In this document: positions 24,758 to 34,079 of the stretch, in pieces | Layout of the letters: each line of letters begins with the position of its first letter | Position numbering within the stretch: the stretch's first letter is position 1 | Made by a program: the position numbers and the translations under genes | Notes under the pieces: generated by a model | Database searches by the model: none | What the model was told of the DNA's origin: nothing | Seen by the model: only the letters and a program-made list of their open reading frames with translations | Source: W2P13-069 sp051876105 | GTDB lineage: Bacteria > Actinomycetota > Coriobacteriia > Coriobacteriales > QAMH01 | Direction: 5' to 3' | DNA: 41,656 nt | Assembly: GCA_051876105.1 (NCBI GenBank) | Contig: JBJEHN010000018.1 | Coordinates: 1-41,656 of the forward strand

Positions 24758-26107
24758 CTAGCCCTCCAGCGCGGCTACCAGGCCCTTGAAGACCTCGCCG
24801 CGGTGGTTGAAGGAGCTGAACTCGTCGAAGGAGGCACAGGCCGGGGAGAGCAAGACGACCTCGCCAGGGCGCGCTGCCTGGGCCGCGTGGGCGAAGGCCT
24901 CGCGCATGCCGGGCTCGCGCGCGAGCTCGATGCCGCTGCCCTCGAATGCCCCGTAGAAGCGCTCCGCCGCCTCGCCGTAGACCACGGCCAGGCGCACCGG
25001 GCCCTTGCAGGCCTGGACCAGGGGCGCGAGGTCGGTCCCCTTGTCGCGCCCGCCCAAGAGCAGCACGATCGGCTGCCCGGGGAAGGCCCTGAGCGCCACG
25101 AGCACGGCGTCGACGTTGGTGGCCTTGGAGTCGTTGTAATAGCCCACGCCGCCCACGGTGCCGCAAGGCTCGATGCGGTGCTCGAGCGGCGCGAAGGTCC
25201 TCAGGCCCTGCGCCACGCCCTGCGCGCTGCAGCCGTAGCCCAGGGCGCAGGCGGCGGCGGCCAGGGCGTTCATCACGTTGTGGGGGCCCTTGATCTGCAG
25301 CTCGTCTGCACGGCACAGCTCGCTCAGCTGCCCGCCCAGGCTCACGCAGAGCATGCCGTCTGCACGCTCGAAGGCGCAGTCGCCCTCCTGCTGCACGCCG
25401 GCGCACACGGCGGTGACGCCCTTTGCGCGCAGGGAGTCGACGAGCTGCTCGCTGCCGGGCACCTCGGCGCAGACCACGGCCGTGCAGCCAGGGCCCATGT
25501 TGTCGAAGACCTTGAGCTTGGCCTGGGCGTAGGCCTCGAGGCTGCCGTGCCAGGAGAGGTGGTCCGGGGTGATGTTGAGCAGGGCTGCCACCCGCGGGGC
25601 AAAGCGGCTGGTGGAGGCCAGGCCGTAGGAGGACATCTCGGCCACGAGCGCCTCGCCCTCGCGGCGGTGCTCCACACTCTGCGTGCAGGTGTCGCCGATG
25701 TTGCCGCAGGGGTAGGCCAGCTTGCCCGCGGCGTTAAGCAGGTGGGCGAGCAGGGACGTGGTGGTGGTCTTGCCGTTGGTGCCGGTCACCGCCAGCCAGT
25801 CATGCGGAGAGAGGCGGAACGCGTACTCGCACTCCCCCACCAGCTCGGCGCTGGCGGCCTGGGCGCTCTTGTAGAAGGCGCTGTTACACGAGATGCCGGG
25901 GCTTGCGATGCAGAGCTCGTAGCGGCCCTCGACCTCCTCGGTGTCGAAGACGACGCGAGCCCCCGCGCTGAGCAGGGGCTGGGCAGCTTGCTGGGAGGCG
26001 TCTGTTGAAGGGCCTGCGTAGACGGTGACGGCGTCGCCGGCCGCCAAGGCGTGCCGGGCAGCAGCCGCCCCGGCCTTGCCCAGGCCGAGGACGAGCACGT
26101 TGGACAT
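24758..26107 (-). CDS. murD: UDP-N-acetylmuramoyl-L-alanine:D-glutamate ligase
   Basis: The product is 449 residues. It adds D-glutamate to UDP-MurNAc-L-Ala in the cytoplasm. Visible are the Rossmann-like start (VLVLGLGKAGAAAARHAL), the ATP-binding loop VTGTNGKTTTTSLLAHLL, LNITPDHLSWH, GPHNVMNALAAAA, EHRIEPCGTVGGVGYYNDSK and LLLGGRDKGTDL. The D-glutamate it uses could come from the aminotransferase at 2691-3545. It lies between mraY (9-base gap) and ftsW. Confidence 0.96.
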   Translation of the reverse strand: MSNVLVLGLGKAGAAAARHALAAGDAVTVYAGPSTDASQQAAQPLLSAGARVVFDTEEVEGRYELCIASPGISCNSAFYKSAQAASAELVGECEYAFRLSPHDWLAVTGTNGKTTTTSLLAHLLNAAGKLAYPCGNIGDTCTQSVEHRREGEALVAEMSSYGLASTSRFAPRVAALLNITPDHLSWHGSLEAYAQAKLKVFDNMGPGCTAVVCAEVPGSEQLVDSLRAKGVTAVCAGVQQEGDCAFERADGMLCVSLGGQLSELCRADELQIKGPHNVMNALAAAACALGYGCSAQGVAQGLRTFAPLEHRIEPCGTVGGVGYYNDSKATNVDAVLVALRAFPGQPIVLLLGGRDKGTDLAPLVQACKGPVRLAVVYGEAAERFYGAFEGSGIELAREPGMREAFAHAAQAARPGEVVLLSPACASFDEFSSFNHRGEVFKGLVAALEG

Positions 26108-26116
26108 GGTGCCTCC

Positions 26117-27145
26117 TTACATCCGGGTGGCGAAGTACGCCACGAAGCCGAGGCCCGCGAGCAGGGCCGTGATGATCCAGAAGCGGATGACGACCTTGGT
26201 CTCGCTCCAGCCCTTCTTCTCGAAGTGGTGGTGCAGCGGGGCCATGAGGAAGATGCGCTTGCGGGTCTTCTTGAAGTAGGCGACCTGCGCGATGACGGAG
26301 AGCGCCTCCACCACGAAGATGCCGCCGATGATGAGCGAGAAGAGCTCGGTCTTGGTGATGACGGCGATAGCTGCGAAGGCCGCGCCCAGCGCCAGCGAGC
26401 CGGTGTCTCCCATGAAGATGCTGGCCGGGTAGCAGTTGAACCAGAGGAAGCCGATGCACGCGCCCGCGGCCGCCATGGCGAAGACGCCCAGGTCGAGCAT
26501 GTTGCTGGAGTAGCAGATGGCCGCCATGACGCCCATGGCGATCATCACGGTGCCGCCGGCAAGGCCGTCGAGGCCGTCGGTGAGGTTGACGGCGTTGGAC
26601 ATGCCCGCCATCAGCAAGAAGACGAAGACCACGTAGAGCCACGGCACGTAGACCCCGCCGATGTGGAAGCCGAGGAAGCCCAGGTCGATGCCGAAGTTGA
26701 CGAAGGGGATGGTCACCACCGGGCTCACGCCCAGGGCGTTCACGGCGATCAGGCAGAAGGCCACGCTGATGGCGGTGAGGCCGACCATCTTCTGCGCGGG
26801 GGTGAGGCCCAGCGAGCGCTCCTTGGCGACCTTGGCTGCGTCGTCGACGAAGCCCAGCAGGCCGGTGAGCAGGGTGGCCGCCGCGACCAGCAGCAGCTGA
26901 AGGTCGGGCGCGTGGACGATGAAGACGGACAGGCACATCATCAGCAGGATGACGACACCGCCCATGGTGGGCGTGCCCTGCTTGACGAGATGACCCTCGG
27001 GGCCGTCTGCGCGCACCTGCTGGCCGATCTCCCTGTGGCGCAGCAGCTTGATGAACGCCGGCATCACCGCCACGGTGAGCACCATGGAGATGACCAGCGC
27101 CAAGAAGAGCTGGAAGGTTGGGTAGTGGTTGAACATGCTCAGCAT
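26117..27145 (-). CDS. mraY: phospho-MurNAc-pentapeptide transferase
   Basis: The product is 342 residues with about ten membrane helices. It makes lipid I by transferring phospho-MurNAc-pentapeptide to undecaprenyl phosphate. Key motifs are KQGTPTMGGVVIL, FVDDAAKV (the catalytic Asp-Asp), NLTDGLDGLAGG, FMGDTGSLALGAAFAAIA and the cytoplasmic MAPLHHHFEKKGWSE loop. It starts directly after the murF stop at 27146. Confidence 0.97.
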   Translation of the reverse strand: MLSMFNHYPTFQLFLALVISMVLTVAVMPAFIKLLRHREIGQQVRADGPEGHLVKQGTPTMGGVVILLMMCLSVFIVHAPDLQLLLVAAATLLTGLLGFVDDAAKVAKERSLGLTPAQKMVGLTAISVAFCLIAVNALGVSPVVTIPFVNFGIDLGFLGFHIGGVYVPWLYVVFVFLLMAGMSNAVNLTDGLDGLAGGTVMIAMGVMAAICYSSNMLDLGVFAMAAAGACIGFLWFNCYPASIFMGDTGSLALGAAFAAIAVITKTELFSLIIGGIFVVEALSVIAQVAYFKKTRKRIFLMAPLHHHFEKKGWSETKVVIRFWIITALLAGLGFVAYFATRM

Positions 27146-28561
27146 CTAGTTGACAATCTCCTCTGCGATCTTCTCGAAGCCCATGAAGCGCGAGGCCTTC
27201 ACGAGCACCGTGTCCTGGGGCTCGAGCCGCTCCTTGAGGAAGGCGACGGCTGCGGGGACGTCTGCGACCTGGGCCACCTCGAAGGGCGCCTGGCCCTCGC
27301 GGGCGCCCGCGGCGATCTGCGCGGCCAGCGGGCCCACGCACAGCAGCAGGTCGAGCGCGGAGCCGGCGGCGAAGCGGCCCACCTCGCGGTGGAGCTCCCC
27401 CTCCTGCTCGCCCAGCTCGCCCATGTCCCCCAAGACGGCGACGCGCCTGCCGGGGCAGCTCATGCGGCCCAGGGTGGTGAGCGCCGCCCTCATGGAGTCG
27501 GGGTTTGCATTATACGCATCGTTTACCACGGTGAGGCCGCTTTGCGCGCGGGTGAGCTCCATGCGCATGGAGCTGGCCTGCGCCTGCGCCAGGCCGGCAG
27601 CGATCTGCTCGGGCGACTCGCCCAGGTAGCTGCCCACGGCGGCGGCGGCCAGGGCGTTCATCACGTTGTGCTCGCCGGGGATGCCCAGCTCCACGGCCAC
27701 GGGCTCCTCGGAGCCGATGAGCAGCGTGAAGCGCGCGCAGCCGTCTGCGCCGATCTCGACCTGCTCGGCGCGCACGTCGGCGCCCTGCCCCAGCCCGAAG
27801 CGGGTGACGTGCAGCTCGTGCTCGGCGGCATGGGCAGACTCCAGGAGCAGCTCCGTCATGTCGTCGTCGGCGTTGACGACGGCCATGCCGGTGGGCGGCA
27901 GGGCAGCGACCATCTCGCCCTTGGCGCGGGCGATGTTCTCGCGGCTGCCCAGCAGCTCCATGTGGCAGACGCCCACGTTGGTGACCACGGCAACGTCGGG
28001 CCTGGCCACGCGGCAGCCCGCCGCGATCTGGCCCATGCCGCGCATGCCCATCTCGACGACGAGGACCTCGGTGTCGGCCGGGGCGCCCAGCACGGTGGCG
28101 GGCATGCCCAGCTCGTTGTTTCGGTTGCCCTGTGTGGCCACGGTCCTGTAGCGCTGCTGGAGCACGGAGAGCAGCAGGTCCTTGGTGGAGGTCTTGCCGG
28201 TGGAGCCGGTGACCCCCACCACCACGGACCTCAGGGTGCTGCGCCAGTAGGCGGCTAGGTCGGCGATGGCGCGGTAGCCGTCCTCGACCACTGCCAGCGG
28301 GCAGGCGAACTCCCCGGCGATGGCCAAGGTAGCCGCTCCCGGCTCGCGCGTGCACACCACCATGGCGGCCCCGCTGCCGATGGCGGCGGCGATGTAGTCG
28401 TTGCCGTCGACGCGCTCGCCCGGCAGGGCCAAGAAGAGATCGCCGGGCCTCACCTTGCGCGAGTCCCAGGTGATGCCGCTCACCTGGGTGCGCGTCGATT
28501 CCTCGTCTGAGTGCAGGACGCCGCCGATGGCGTCCATCACCTCTTGAACTGTTAGTTGCAT
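27146..28561 (-). CDS. murF: UDP-MurNAc-tripeptide D-alanyl-D-alanine ligase
   Basis: The product is 471 residues. It adds D-Ala-D-Ala to complete the cytoplasmic pentapeptide. The N-terminal domain holds DSRKVRPGDLFLALPGERVDG; the ATP loop is VTGSTGKTSTKDLLLSVL; then GNRNNELGMP, EMGMRGMGQIAAGCRVARPD and GEHNVMNALAAAAV; NDAYNANPDSMRAAL and AVLGDMGELG are typical of MurF. Its start overlaps the end of murE by 10 bases, which suggests coupled translation. Confidence 0.96.
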   Translation of the reverse strand: MQLTVQEVMDAIGGVLHSDEESTRTQVSGITWDSRKVRPGDLFLALPGERVDGNDYIAAAIGSGAAMVVCTREPGAATLAIAGEFACPLAVVEDGYRAIADLAAYWRSTLRSVVVGVTGSTGKTSTKDLLLSVLQQRYRTVATQGNRNNELGMPATVLGAPADTEVLVVEMGMRGMGQIAAGCRVARPDVAVVTNVGVCHMELLGSRENIARAKGEMVAALPPTGMAVVNADDDMTELLLESAHAAEHELHVTRFGLGQGADVRAEQVEIGADGCARFTLLIGSEEPVAVELGIPGEHNVMNALAAAAVGSYLGESPEQIAAGLAQAQASSMRMELTRAQSGLTVVNDAYNANPDSMRAALTTLGRMSCPGRRVAVLGDMGELGEQEGELHREVGRFAAGSALDLLLCVGPLAAQIAAGAREGQAPFEVAQVADVPAAVAFLKERLEPQDTVLVKASRFMGFEKIAEEIVN

Positions 28562-30036
28562 AGCTCGTCAAGACCTTCCGCAGCCACCTCGCGGTCGTCG
28601 AAGTGGTGCTTTGTCGTTCCGATGATCTGGTAGTCCTCGTGGCCCTTGCCGGCGATGAGGACGGAGTCGCCCGGCTGGGCGAGGCCCAGCGCAAAGCGGA
28701 TCGCCTGCGCGCGGTCGCTGATGACGTGGGTGCGCTCCTCGCCGCCCTCCATGCCGGGCAGGATCTGGGCGATGATGGCCTCCGGGTCCTCCGTGCGGGG
28801 GTTGTCGGAGGTGACGACAGCGATGTCTGCGTCGAGCGCCGCGCGGCCCATCTTGGGGCGCTTGGTGGCGTCGCGGTCACCGCCGCAGCCGAACACGCAG
28901 ATGACACGCCCCGGGGTCACGGCCTTGCAAGCGCTGATGGCCTTGGCCACGCTGTCAGGGGTGTGCGCGTAGTCCACCAGCACGCCAAAGCCGGGCTCGG
29001 TGTTGCGCTTGCCCACCACGCGCTGCAGGCGCCCAGGCACCTGGGGCGCTGTCTCCAGCGCGCGGCAGATGAGCTCGGTGCTGTAGCCCAGCCCTAAGCC
29101 GATGCCGAAGCACACGAGCGCGTTCTCCACGTTGAAGCGGCCCACCAGCGGCAAGGTGATCTCGAGCTGCTGGCCGGCGGCCTCGATGGAGAGCTGCGTG
29201 GAGTGCGGGGCAAAGCTCGCCTGCAGCAGGCGAACGTCTGCCTCGGGCGCGCTGCCCACGGTGATGGGCGTGCGGCCCACGGAGCGGCACAGCTCCGCCA
29301 GCCTGCGGCCGTACTCGCCGTCGGTGCAGATGACGCACGCGCCGACGGGGTGCTCGGTGAACAGGGCGGCCTTGGCGCGGAAGTAGGCCTCCATGGTCTT
29401 GTGGTAGTCCAGGTGGTCCTGGGTCAGGTTGGAGAAGGCGGCCACGGCAAAGCGCGTGCCCAGGATGCGGCCCAGGTCGATGGCGTGGCTCGAGACCTCG
29501 AGCGCCGCCACGCCCACGCCGGCGTCTGCCATCTGGGCGAGCATCATCTGGAGGTCGCGGCTCTCCGGGGTGGTGTGCAGCGACGGGCGCACCTCGCTGC
29601 CGATGTGGCACTCGACGGTGCCCATGAGGCCCGCGGTCTCGCCCGCGACCTGCGCCATGTGCTCCACCAGGAAGGTGGTGGTGGTCTTGCCGTTGGTGCC
29701 GGTCACGCCCACCAGGCGCAGCTTCTCGCTGGGCTGGCCGTAGAAGCGCGCGCTGCCCAGGGCGAGGGCCTTGCGGGCGTCGTAGACCAGGAACTGAGGC
29801 GCGTCGAGCGGCAGCGGGCGCTCGACCACCAGCGCCGCGGCACCGCGCTGCACCGCGTCTGCAGCGTAGTCGTGGCCGTCTGCGGCGGTGCCGGGCACGC
29901 AGAAGAACAGCGCGCCGGGCTGCACCCCGCGCGACGAGAACTCGACGGACGCGACCTCGAGCGAGGCGCAGGCCCCCTCGAGGGGCTCAACGTAGACGTC
30001 TTGCAGGATGTCTGCGACGCTCATCTGGGCAGTCAT
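28552..30036 (-). CDS. murE: UDP-MurNAc-dipeptide third-residue ligase, meso-DAP type motif
   Basis: The product is 494 residues. It adds the third stem-peptide residue. Motifs are the ATP loop GVTGTNGKTTTTFLVEHM, EVSSHAIDLGRI, NLTQDHLDYHKTMEAYF, GRFNVENALV, LVDYAHTPDSVAKAI, FGCGGDRDATKRPKMG and SDNPRTEDPE. DNPR is the substrate-recognition motif of MurE enzymes that add meso-diaminopimelate; lysine-type enzymes usually differ there, so a meso-DAP wall is predicted, with caution. Start MTAQMSVADI at 30036 follows GGGGAG. Antisense or longer frames reaching 30966 are ftsI shadows. Confidence 0.95.
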   Translation of the reverse strand: MTAQMSVADILQDVYVEPLEGACASLEVASVEFSSRGVQPGALFFCVPGTAADGHDYAADAVQRGAAALVVERPLPLDAPQFLVYDARKALALGSARFYGQPSEKLRLVGVTGTNGKTTTTFLVEHMAQVAGETAGLMGTVECHIGSEVRPSLHTTPESRDLQMMLAQMADAGVGVAALEVSSHAIDLGRILGTRFAVAAFSNLTQDHLDYHKTMEAYFRAKAALFTEHPVGACVICTDGEYGRRLAELCRSVGRTPITVGSAPEADVRLLQASFAPHSTQLSIEAAGQQLEITLPLVGRFNVENALVCFGIGLGLGYSTELICRALETAPQVPGRLQRVVGKRNTEPGFGVLVDYAHTPDSVAKAISACKAVTPGRVICVFGCGGDRDATKRPKMGRAALDADIAVVTSDNPRTEDPEAIIAQILPGMEGGEERTHVISDRAQAIRFALGLAQPGDSVLIAGKGHEDYQIIGTTKHHFDDREVAAEGLDELCN

Positions 30037-30101
30037 GGTGTCTCCCCTCTTCAGCAGGGTCAAAGCTCGAATGCTCAAGCCAGAAAGCTCAAGATTCCAG
30101 A

Positions 30102-31979
30102 CTAGTCCTCTGTCGAGCCAACCTGGTAGCGGTTTGCAGCAAAAGACATGATATCTGCGAATACCGGCCCGCAAACGGGGCCGCCGCCCTCGTCGGTCTT
30201 GGGGCGCTCGATGGTGACCAGGCAGACGAGGTCGCAGTCGGACTCGTCGATCCACCCGCAAAAGCTCACGATGTAGGCGCCGGCGATGTAGGAGCCGGTG
30301 GAGCCCGCGACTTCCGCGGTGCCCGTCTTGCCGACCACCTTGAGGCCCTTGATGGCCGCCGCCTTGCCGGTGCCGCTGGTCACCACGCTGCGCAGCATCT
30401 TGGTGACCTTGTCGCAGGTCTTCTTGTTGGCGGCCTTCTTGGTGGCGCCGAGCTTCTCCGCGTACTCGGCGCTCTTCTCGGCGTTGTTGGGCAGGCTCAC
30501 CAGGAAGTGCGGCACGCGCATGGTGCCGCCCTGCTCGATGGCGCCGTACGCGCGCACCATCTGCATACCGGTGACGGCCACGCCCTGGCCGAAGGTGATG
30601 TTGGCCGCCTGCACGCCGTCCCAGTCCTGGGTTTCCTCGAGCATGCCGCTCGCCGCGCCCGGGAAGTCCACCCCCGTCTGCTCGCCGAAGCCGAACTTCT
30701 TGTAGGTCTTGTAGAGCTTGTCGAGGCTCACCTTGCGCGAGGCGAGCACCGTGCCGATGTTGGAGGAGTCGGCGATGATGGTCTGCAGCGACATGCGCTC
30801 CGTGCCGCTGCGCTCGTGGGAGTCCGTGACCGTGTGGTCGTAGACCTTGAGCTTGGCCGGGACGGAGAACACGGTGGAGTTGTCGGCCTTGCCGGCATCG
30901 ACTACCGAGTAGGCGGTGAAGGTCTTGAAGGTGGAGCCGGGCTCGTAGGAGTCTGCCACGCTCCACAGCTTGCCGGCGTCGTAGGTGTAGGCGGTCTTCT
31001 TCTTTTCCGTGGTCTTGGTGAAGGAGGCGGCAGCGTAGAGCTCGCCGGTGGCGGCGTCCATGATGGTGACGGAGCCGCCCTGCGCCTTGTACTTGGCGAT
31101 CGCGCTCTTGAGGCTCTTCTCGGCCTTCTGCTGCAGCTTGATGTCGAGCGAGCAGATCATATCCTCGCCGTCTTGGGCGCTGTTGACCACCAGGCTGCCG
31201 CCGGCGATGGGGATGCCGGTGTCGCTTTTCTCCTGCTGGATGGAGCCGTTGACGCCTGCGAGCAGCGTGTCGTACTGCAGCTCCAGGCCCGAGGTGCCGC
31301 GGTAGGCCTCGCTGAGGTCCGTGCGGCCGGCGATTTGGTCATCGGGGACGATGTTGCCGTCTTGGTCGAGCATCTTGAGGCCTACGGTGCCGATGACCTG
31401 GCTGCCGGTCTGACCGTTGGGGTAGACGCGGGTGGAGTCCTCCTCGTAGTAGACGCCCTGGAGGCGGGCGTCCTTGAGGGCCTGCCTGAGCTGGGCGGCG
31501 AGCTCCTTGTCGCAGCGGCGCTGCACTACCACGTAGGCGGTGCCCTGGCGGGTCACCATCTCGTAGTAGTCCTCGTACTTCTTGTCATAGGTGGCGCCCA
31601 GCTGCTCGAAGAGGATCTTGGCCACCGCCGCCTGGGGCTCCTCGAGCTGCGCGCGCTCTGCGTCGCTCACCGCGGCGGTGTAGTCGATGTCGTTGGGGTT
31701 GAGGTTGATGGTGGTCGACTCGATGCTCGAGGCGATGACCTCGCCGTTGCGGTCGTAGATGGTGCCGCGCTTGGCGACGTCGACCGTGGTCTTGACGGCC
31801 TGGTCCTCGGCGCGCGCCGCCAGCTGCGGGGCGTCGAAGACGCACAGCTTGAGCAAGCCTATGAAGATGATGAGTATGACCGCGGCGAAGAAGCCCAGGA
31901 TCACCAGCTCGCGGTTGAAGCCGCCGTCAGGCGCCTGGCTCCTGCCGCGCGCGAAGTCGCCTCTGCCTGCCACGGGCAC
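30102..31979 (-). CDS. ftsI: division-type class B penicillin-binding protein
   Basis: The product is 625 residues: a short cytoplasmic end, one membrane helix at about 26-46, a dimerisation-type domain starting RGTIYDRNGEVIASS, and a transpeptidase domain with active-site Ser349 in GSTFK (SxxK), SSN at 405-407 and KTGT at 551-554. It cross-links septal peptidoglycan as partner of FtsW. Start is one of two GTG codons (31979 or 31973); AGGCGG fits the second slightly better. It starts three bases after the ftsL stop. There is no PASTA domain, unlike many actinobacterial and firmicute homologues. Confidence 0.93.
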   Translation of the reverse strand: MPVAGRGDFARGRSQAPDGGFNRELVILGFFAAVILIIFIGLLKLCVFDAPQLAARAEDQAVKTTVDVAKRGTIYDRNGEVIASSIESTTINLNPNDIDYTAAVSDAERAQLEEPQAAVAKILFEQLGATYDKKYEDYYEMVTRQGTAYVVVQRRCDKELAAQLRQALKDARLQGVYYEEDSTRVYPNGQTGSQVIGTVGLKMLDQDGNIVPDDQIAGRTDLSEAYRGTSGLELQYDTLLAGVNGSIQQEKSDTGIPIAGGSLVVNSAQDGEDMICSLDIKLQQKAEKSLKSAIAKYKAQGGSVTIMDAATGELYAAASFTKTTEKKKTAYTYDAGKLWSVADSYEPGSTFKTFTAYSVVDAGKADNSTVFSVPAKLKVYDHTVTDSHERSGTERMSLQTIIADSSNIGTVLASRKVSLDKLYKTYKKFGFGEQTGVDFPGAASGMLEETQDWDGVQAANITFGQGVAVTGMQMVRAYGAIEQGGTMRVPHFLVSLPNNAEKSAEYAEKLGATKKAANKKTCDKVTKMLRSVVTSGTGKAAAIKGLKVVGKTGTAEVAGSTGSYIAGAYIVSFCGWIDESDCDLVCLVTIERPKTDEGGGPVCGPVFADIMSFAANRYQVGSTED

Positions 31980-31982
31980 CGC

Positions 31983-32525
31983 CTACTTGGTAGAGCTCAG
32001 GACAGAGTTCTGCACGCTCTTGAGGGTGGAGGAGATGCTGATGGAACCCGTGCTGTCGAGCATGGTCTGGGCAGGGAGGGCGACGGTGATGCGCTCGGTG
32101 GTCTTGGGGGCGCTCATCCCCAGGCGCGTGGCCTTCTTCTGGATGTCCGTGGGGTTGGAGAGGACGGCGTGGCGGATCTCGAGGTCGTTGCCGGCAGCGC
32201 GGGCGTCCTCGATCTGGGTCTGCAGCAAGGCAGAGCTCTCCAGCGCCTGGACGGTGGAGACGGAGAGGAACACGCGGACGCTGCAGATGACGGCCAGCAC
32301 GGCCACGGCCGCGATGGCGAGCTTGAAGCCGCGGACCGCCCCAGGGCTGAGCTTGACGGCGCGCTGGGTGCTCTTGCCCTCGCCGGGGATGACGGTGTAG
32401 CGCTCGCGGGGCTGCTGCTGGGGGGCCTGGGAGTCGAGCTGGCGCGCTGCGCTGCCGTAGTACCCGCCCGTGCGGGTCCCGTACGCTGCGCTGGAGCCGT
32501 AGCGGCTGCGTGCTGCCTGCGCCAT
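31983..32525 (-). CDS. ftsL: FtsL/DivIC-like septum protein
   Basis: The product is 180 residues. It has a cytoplasmic Gly/Tyr/Ser-rich region (1-~80), one membrane helix (FKLAIAAVAVLAVICSVRVF) and a coiled-coil-like outer segment (STVQALESSALLQTQIEDAR) ending near ATRLGM, then a Ser/Thr-rich tail. Position between rsmH and ftsI plus this topology identify an FtsL-type protein, which links FtsB/FtsQ to FtsI-FtsW. Sequence identity in this family is low, so the name rests largely on context. The ATG at 32525 follows GGGAGAGG. Confidence 0.8.
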   Translation of the reverse strand: MAQAARSRYGSSAAYGTRTGGYYGSAARQLDSQAPQQQPRERYTVIPGEGKSTQRAVKLSPGAVRGFKLAIAAVAVLAVICSVRVFLSVSTVQALESSALLQTQIEDARAAGNDLEIRHAVLSNPTDIQKKATRLGMSAPKTTERITVALPAQTMLDSTGSISISSTLKSVQNSVLSSTK

Positions 32526-32556
32526 GGTGCCTCTCCCTTCCTGTCCTCCCAAAAAC

Positions 32557-33507
32557 CTAGAGCTTCTGGGCTACTCTCAAGACCGCGCTGTGGGCGCGGG
32601 GGTTCTCTTCGACTTCCGCCTTGCCCGCCTTGACGGGCTTGCGGGTGATCACGCGGAGTACCGGCTCCTTGCCGCACACGCACACCGGGAGCTCCGGTGG
32701 GCAGGTGCAGGGGTTGGCGGCCTTGCGGAAGGCCTCCTTGACCATCTTGTCCTCCAGCGACTGGTAGGACATGACGGCGATGCGGCCGCCCGGGTTGAGC
32801 CACCTGAGGGCGGCTTCGAGGGCGCGGCTGAGGACCTCCATCTCGCGGTTGACCTCCACCCGCAGCGCCTGGAAGCCGCGCTTTGCGGGGTGGCCGCCCT
32901 CGCGGCGGGCCTTGGCGGGGATGGCCCGCTTGATGACCTCCACCAGCTGGAAGGTGGTGAGGATGGGCTCCTCGTCGCGCTGCGCCACGATGAACTTGGC
33001 GATGCGCGACGCCCACTTCTCATCCGAGTAGTCGCGAAGAACCCGGGCGAGATCTGCTTCGTTGTAGGTGTTCACGATCTCTGCTGCGGTAAGGGTGTTG
33101 TTACCCGGGTCCATGCGCATGTCCAGCGGCGCGTCCTCGCGGTACGAGAACCCGCGCTCGGGGAAGTCGAACTGGGGCGAGCTGACGCCGAGGTCGAAGA
33201 GGATGGCGTCAACGCCGGGGACCTCGGCCTCGACCAGCAGGCGGTCCATGTCGCCGAAGTTTCCCTTGAGGAGCAGGGGCGGGGTGTCGAGCCCGCAGCT
33301 CTGGAGCCGCTTGCCGGCGGTTTCCAGGGCCATGTCGTCTTGGTCGATGCCGATCAAGATGCCATGGGGCGCGATGCGCTTGGCTGCCTCGAGGGAGTGC
33401 CCTGCCCCGCCCAAGGTGCAGTCGAGGTAGACCGAGCCGTCGTGCAGCTGCAGCGCCTCCATGCATTCCTCGAGCATGACAGGGATGTGCCGGTATTCCT
33501 GTGTCAA
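32557..33507 (-). CDS. rsmH: 16S rRNA (cytosine-1402-N4)-methyltransferase
   Basis: The product is 316 residues. It methylates C1402 in the ribosomal P site. It opens EYRHIPVMLEECMEAL, followed by the SAM motif YLDCTLGGAGHS, GIDQDDMAL, ILFDLGVSSPQFD, ERGFSYREDAPLDMRMD, ARVLRDYSDEKWASRIAKFI and SYQSLEDKMVKEAF near the end. Standard second gene of the mraZ cluster, 14 bases after mraZ. Confidence 0.97.
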   Translation of the reverse strand: MTQEYRHIPVMLEECMEALQLHDGSVYLDCTLGGAGHSLEAAKRIAPHGILIGIDQDDMALETAGKRLQSCGLDTPPLLLKGNFGDMDRLLVEAEVPGVDAILFDLGVSSPQFDFPERGFSYREDAPLDMRMDPGNNTLTAAEIVNTYNEADLARVLRDYSDEKWASRIAKFIVAQRDEEPILTTFQLVEVIKRAIPAKARREGGHPAKRGFQALRVEVNREMEVLSRALEAALRWLNPGGRIAVMSYQSLEDKMVKEAFRKAANPCTCPPELPVCVCGKEPVLRVITRKPVKAGKAEVEENPRAHSAVLRVAQKL

Positions 33508-33521
33508 TGTGCGGCTCTCCC

Positions 33522-33953
33522 CTAGATCAAGAAGTCGTCGAGCGAGAAGCCGGCCATGGCTTCCTCGTAAGCGGCTGCATCCCAGATCTCGACGTGGTCG
33601 TCGTCACCGATGATGTAGACGTCCTTGGTGATGCCTGCTGACGCCCTCTTCTTGGCGGAGAGGGTGATGCGGCCGGCGGAGTCGACGGTGGCGTTTTCCG
33701 CACTGGCGTTGAGGCCCTTGCGGAACATGACGTCCTTGGCACTGCGGGGGTTGTACCCGCTGGTGCCGTCTTCCCGCTGGGGGAAGAACGAGTCGACCCA
33801 CGCGTCGAAGGCTTCTTCGGAGAAGACAGAAAGTGCCCCGCTTACGCCGGGCACCACGATGACCTCCTCCGGGAGGGCCTTACGGAACTTGGCAGGCAGC
33901 GACACGCGACCCTTGGCGTCAACGGTGTGTTGGTATTCGCCGTGGAATCGCAT
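33522..33953 (-). CDS. mraZ: transcriptional regulator MraZ
   Basis: The product is 143 residues, a normal MraZ with two AbrB-like halves: MRFHGEYQHTVDAKGRVSLP with AKFRKAL in the first, and ATVDSAGRITLSAKKRASAG with ITKDVYIIGDDDHVEIWD in the second. In enteric bacteria MraZ represses its own operon by binding repeated TGGG boxes; candidate boxes lie upstream of the promoter here. The ATG at 33953 follows AAGGACGGC. First gene of the division cluster. Confidence 0.96.
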   Translation of the reverse strand: MRFHGEYQHTVDAKGRVSLPAKFRKALPEEVIVVPGVSGALSVFSEEAFDAWVDSFFPQREDGTSGYNPRSAKDVMFRKGLNASAENATVDSAGRITLSAKKRASAGITKDVYIIGDDDHVEIWDAAAYEEAMAGFSLDDFLI

Positions 33954-34042
33954 GCCGTCCTTCCAAGTGTGAGCAAAGGGGTGAAACTTTGGCAGCCCCC
34001 CTGGGTTTGTTTGAGTTTCGTTTGGGGAGCTGCTGAAGACAG

Positions 34043-34070
34043 AATATCCCTTTTTGCCCCACTTTCAAGG
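34043..34070 (-). promoter_or_regulatory. promoter of the mraZ division cluster
   Basis: On the minus strand TTGAAA (-35, 34065-34070) and TATTCT (-10, 34043-34048) are 16 bases apart, about 90 bases upstream of the mraZ start. The region is unusually AT-rich for this genome. Confidence 0.6.
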
Positions 34071-34079
34071 TTATTTATC

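Noticed and set aside
20995..24789. Very long plus-strand open frame opposite menG to ftsW
   Set aside because: It is antisense to four recognised genes, with Ala/Gly/His-rich composition and no domain.
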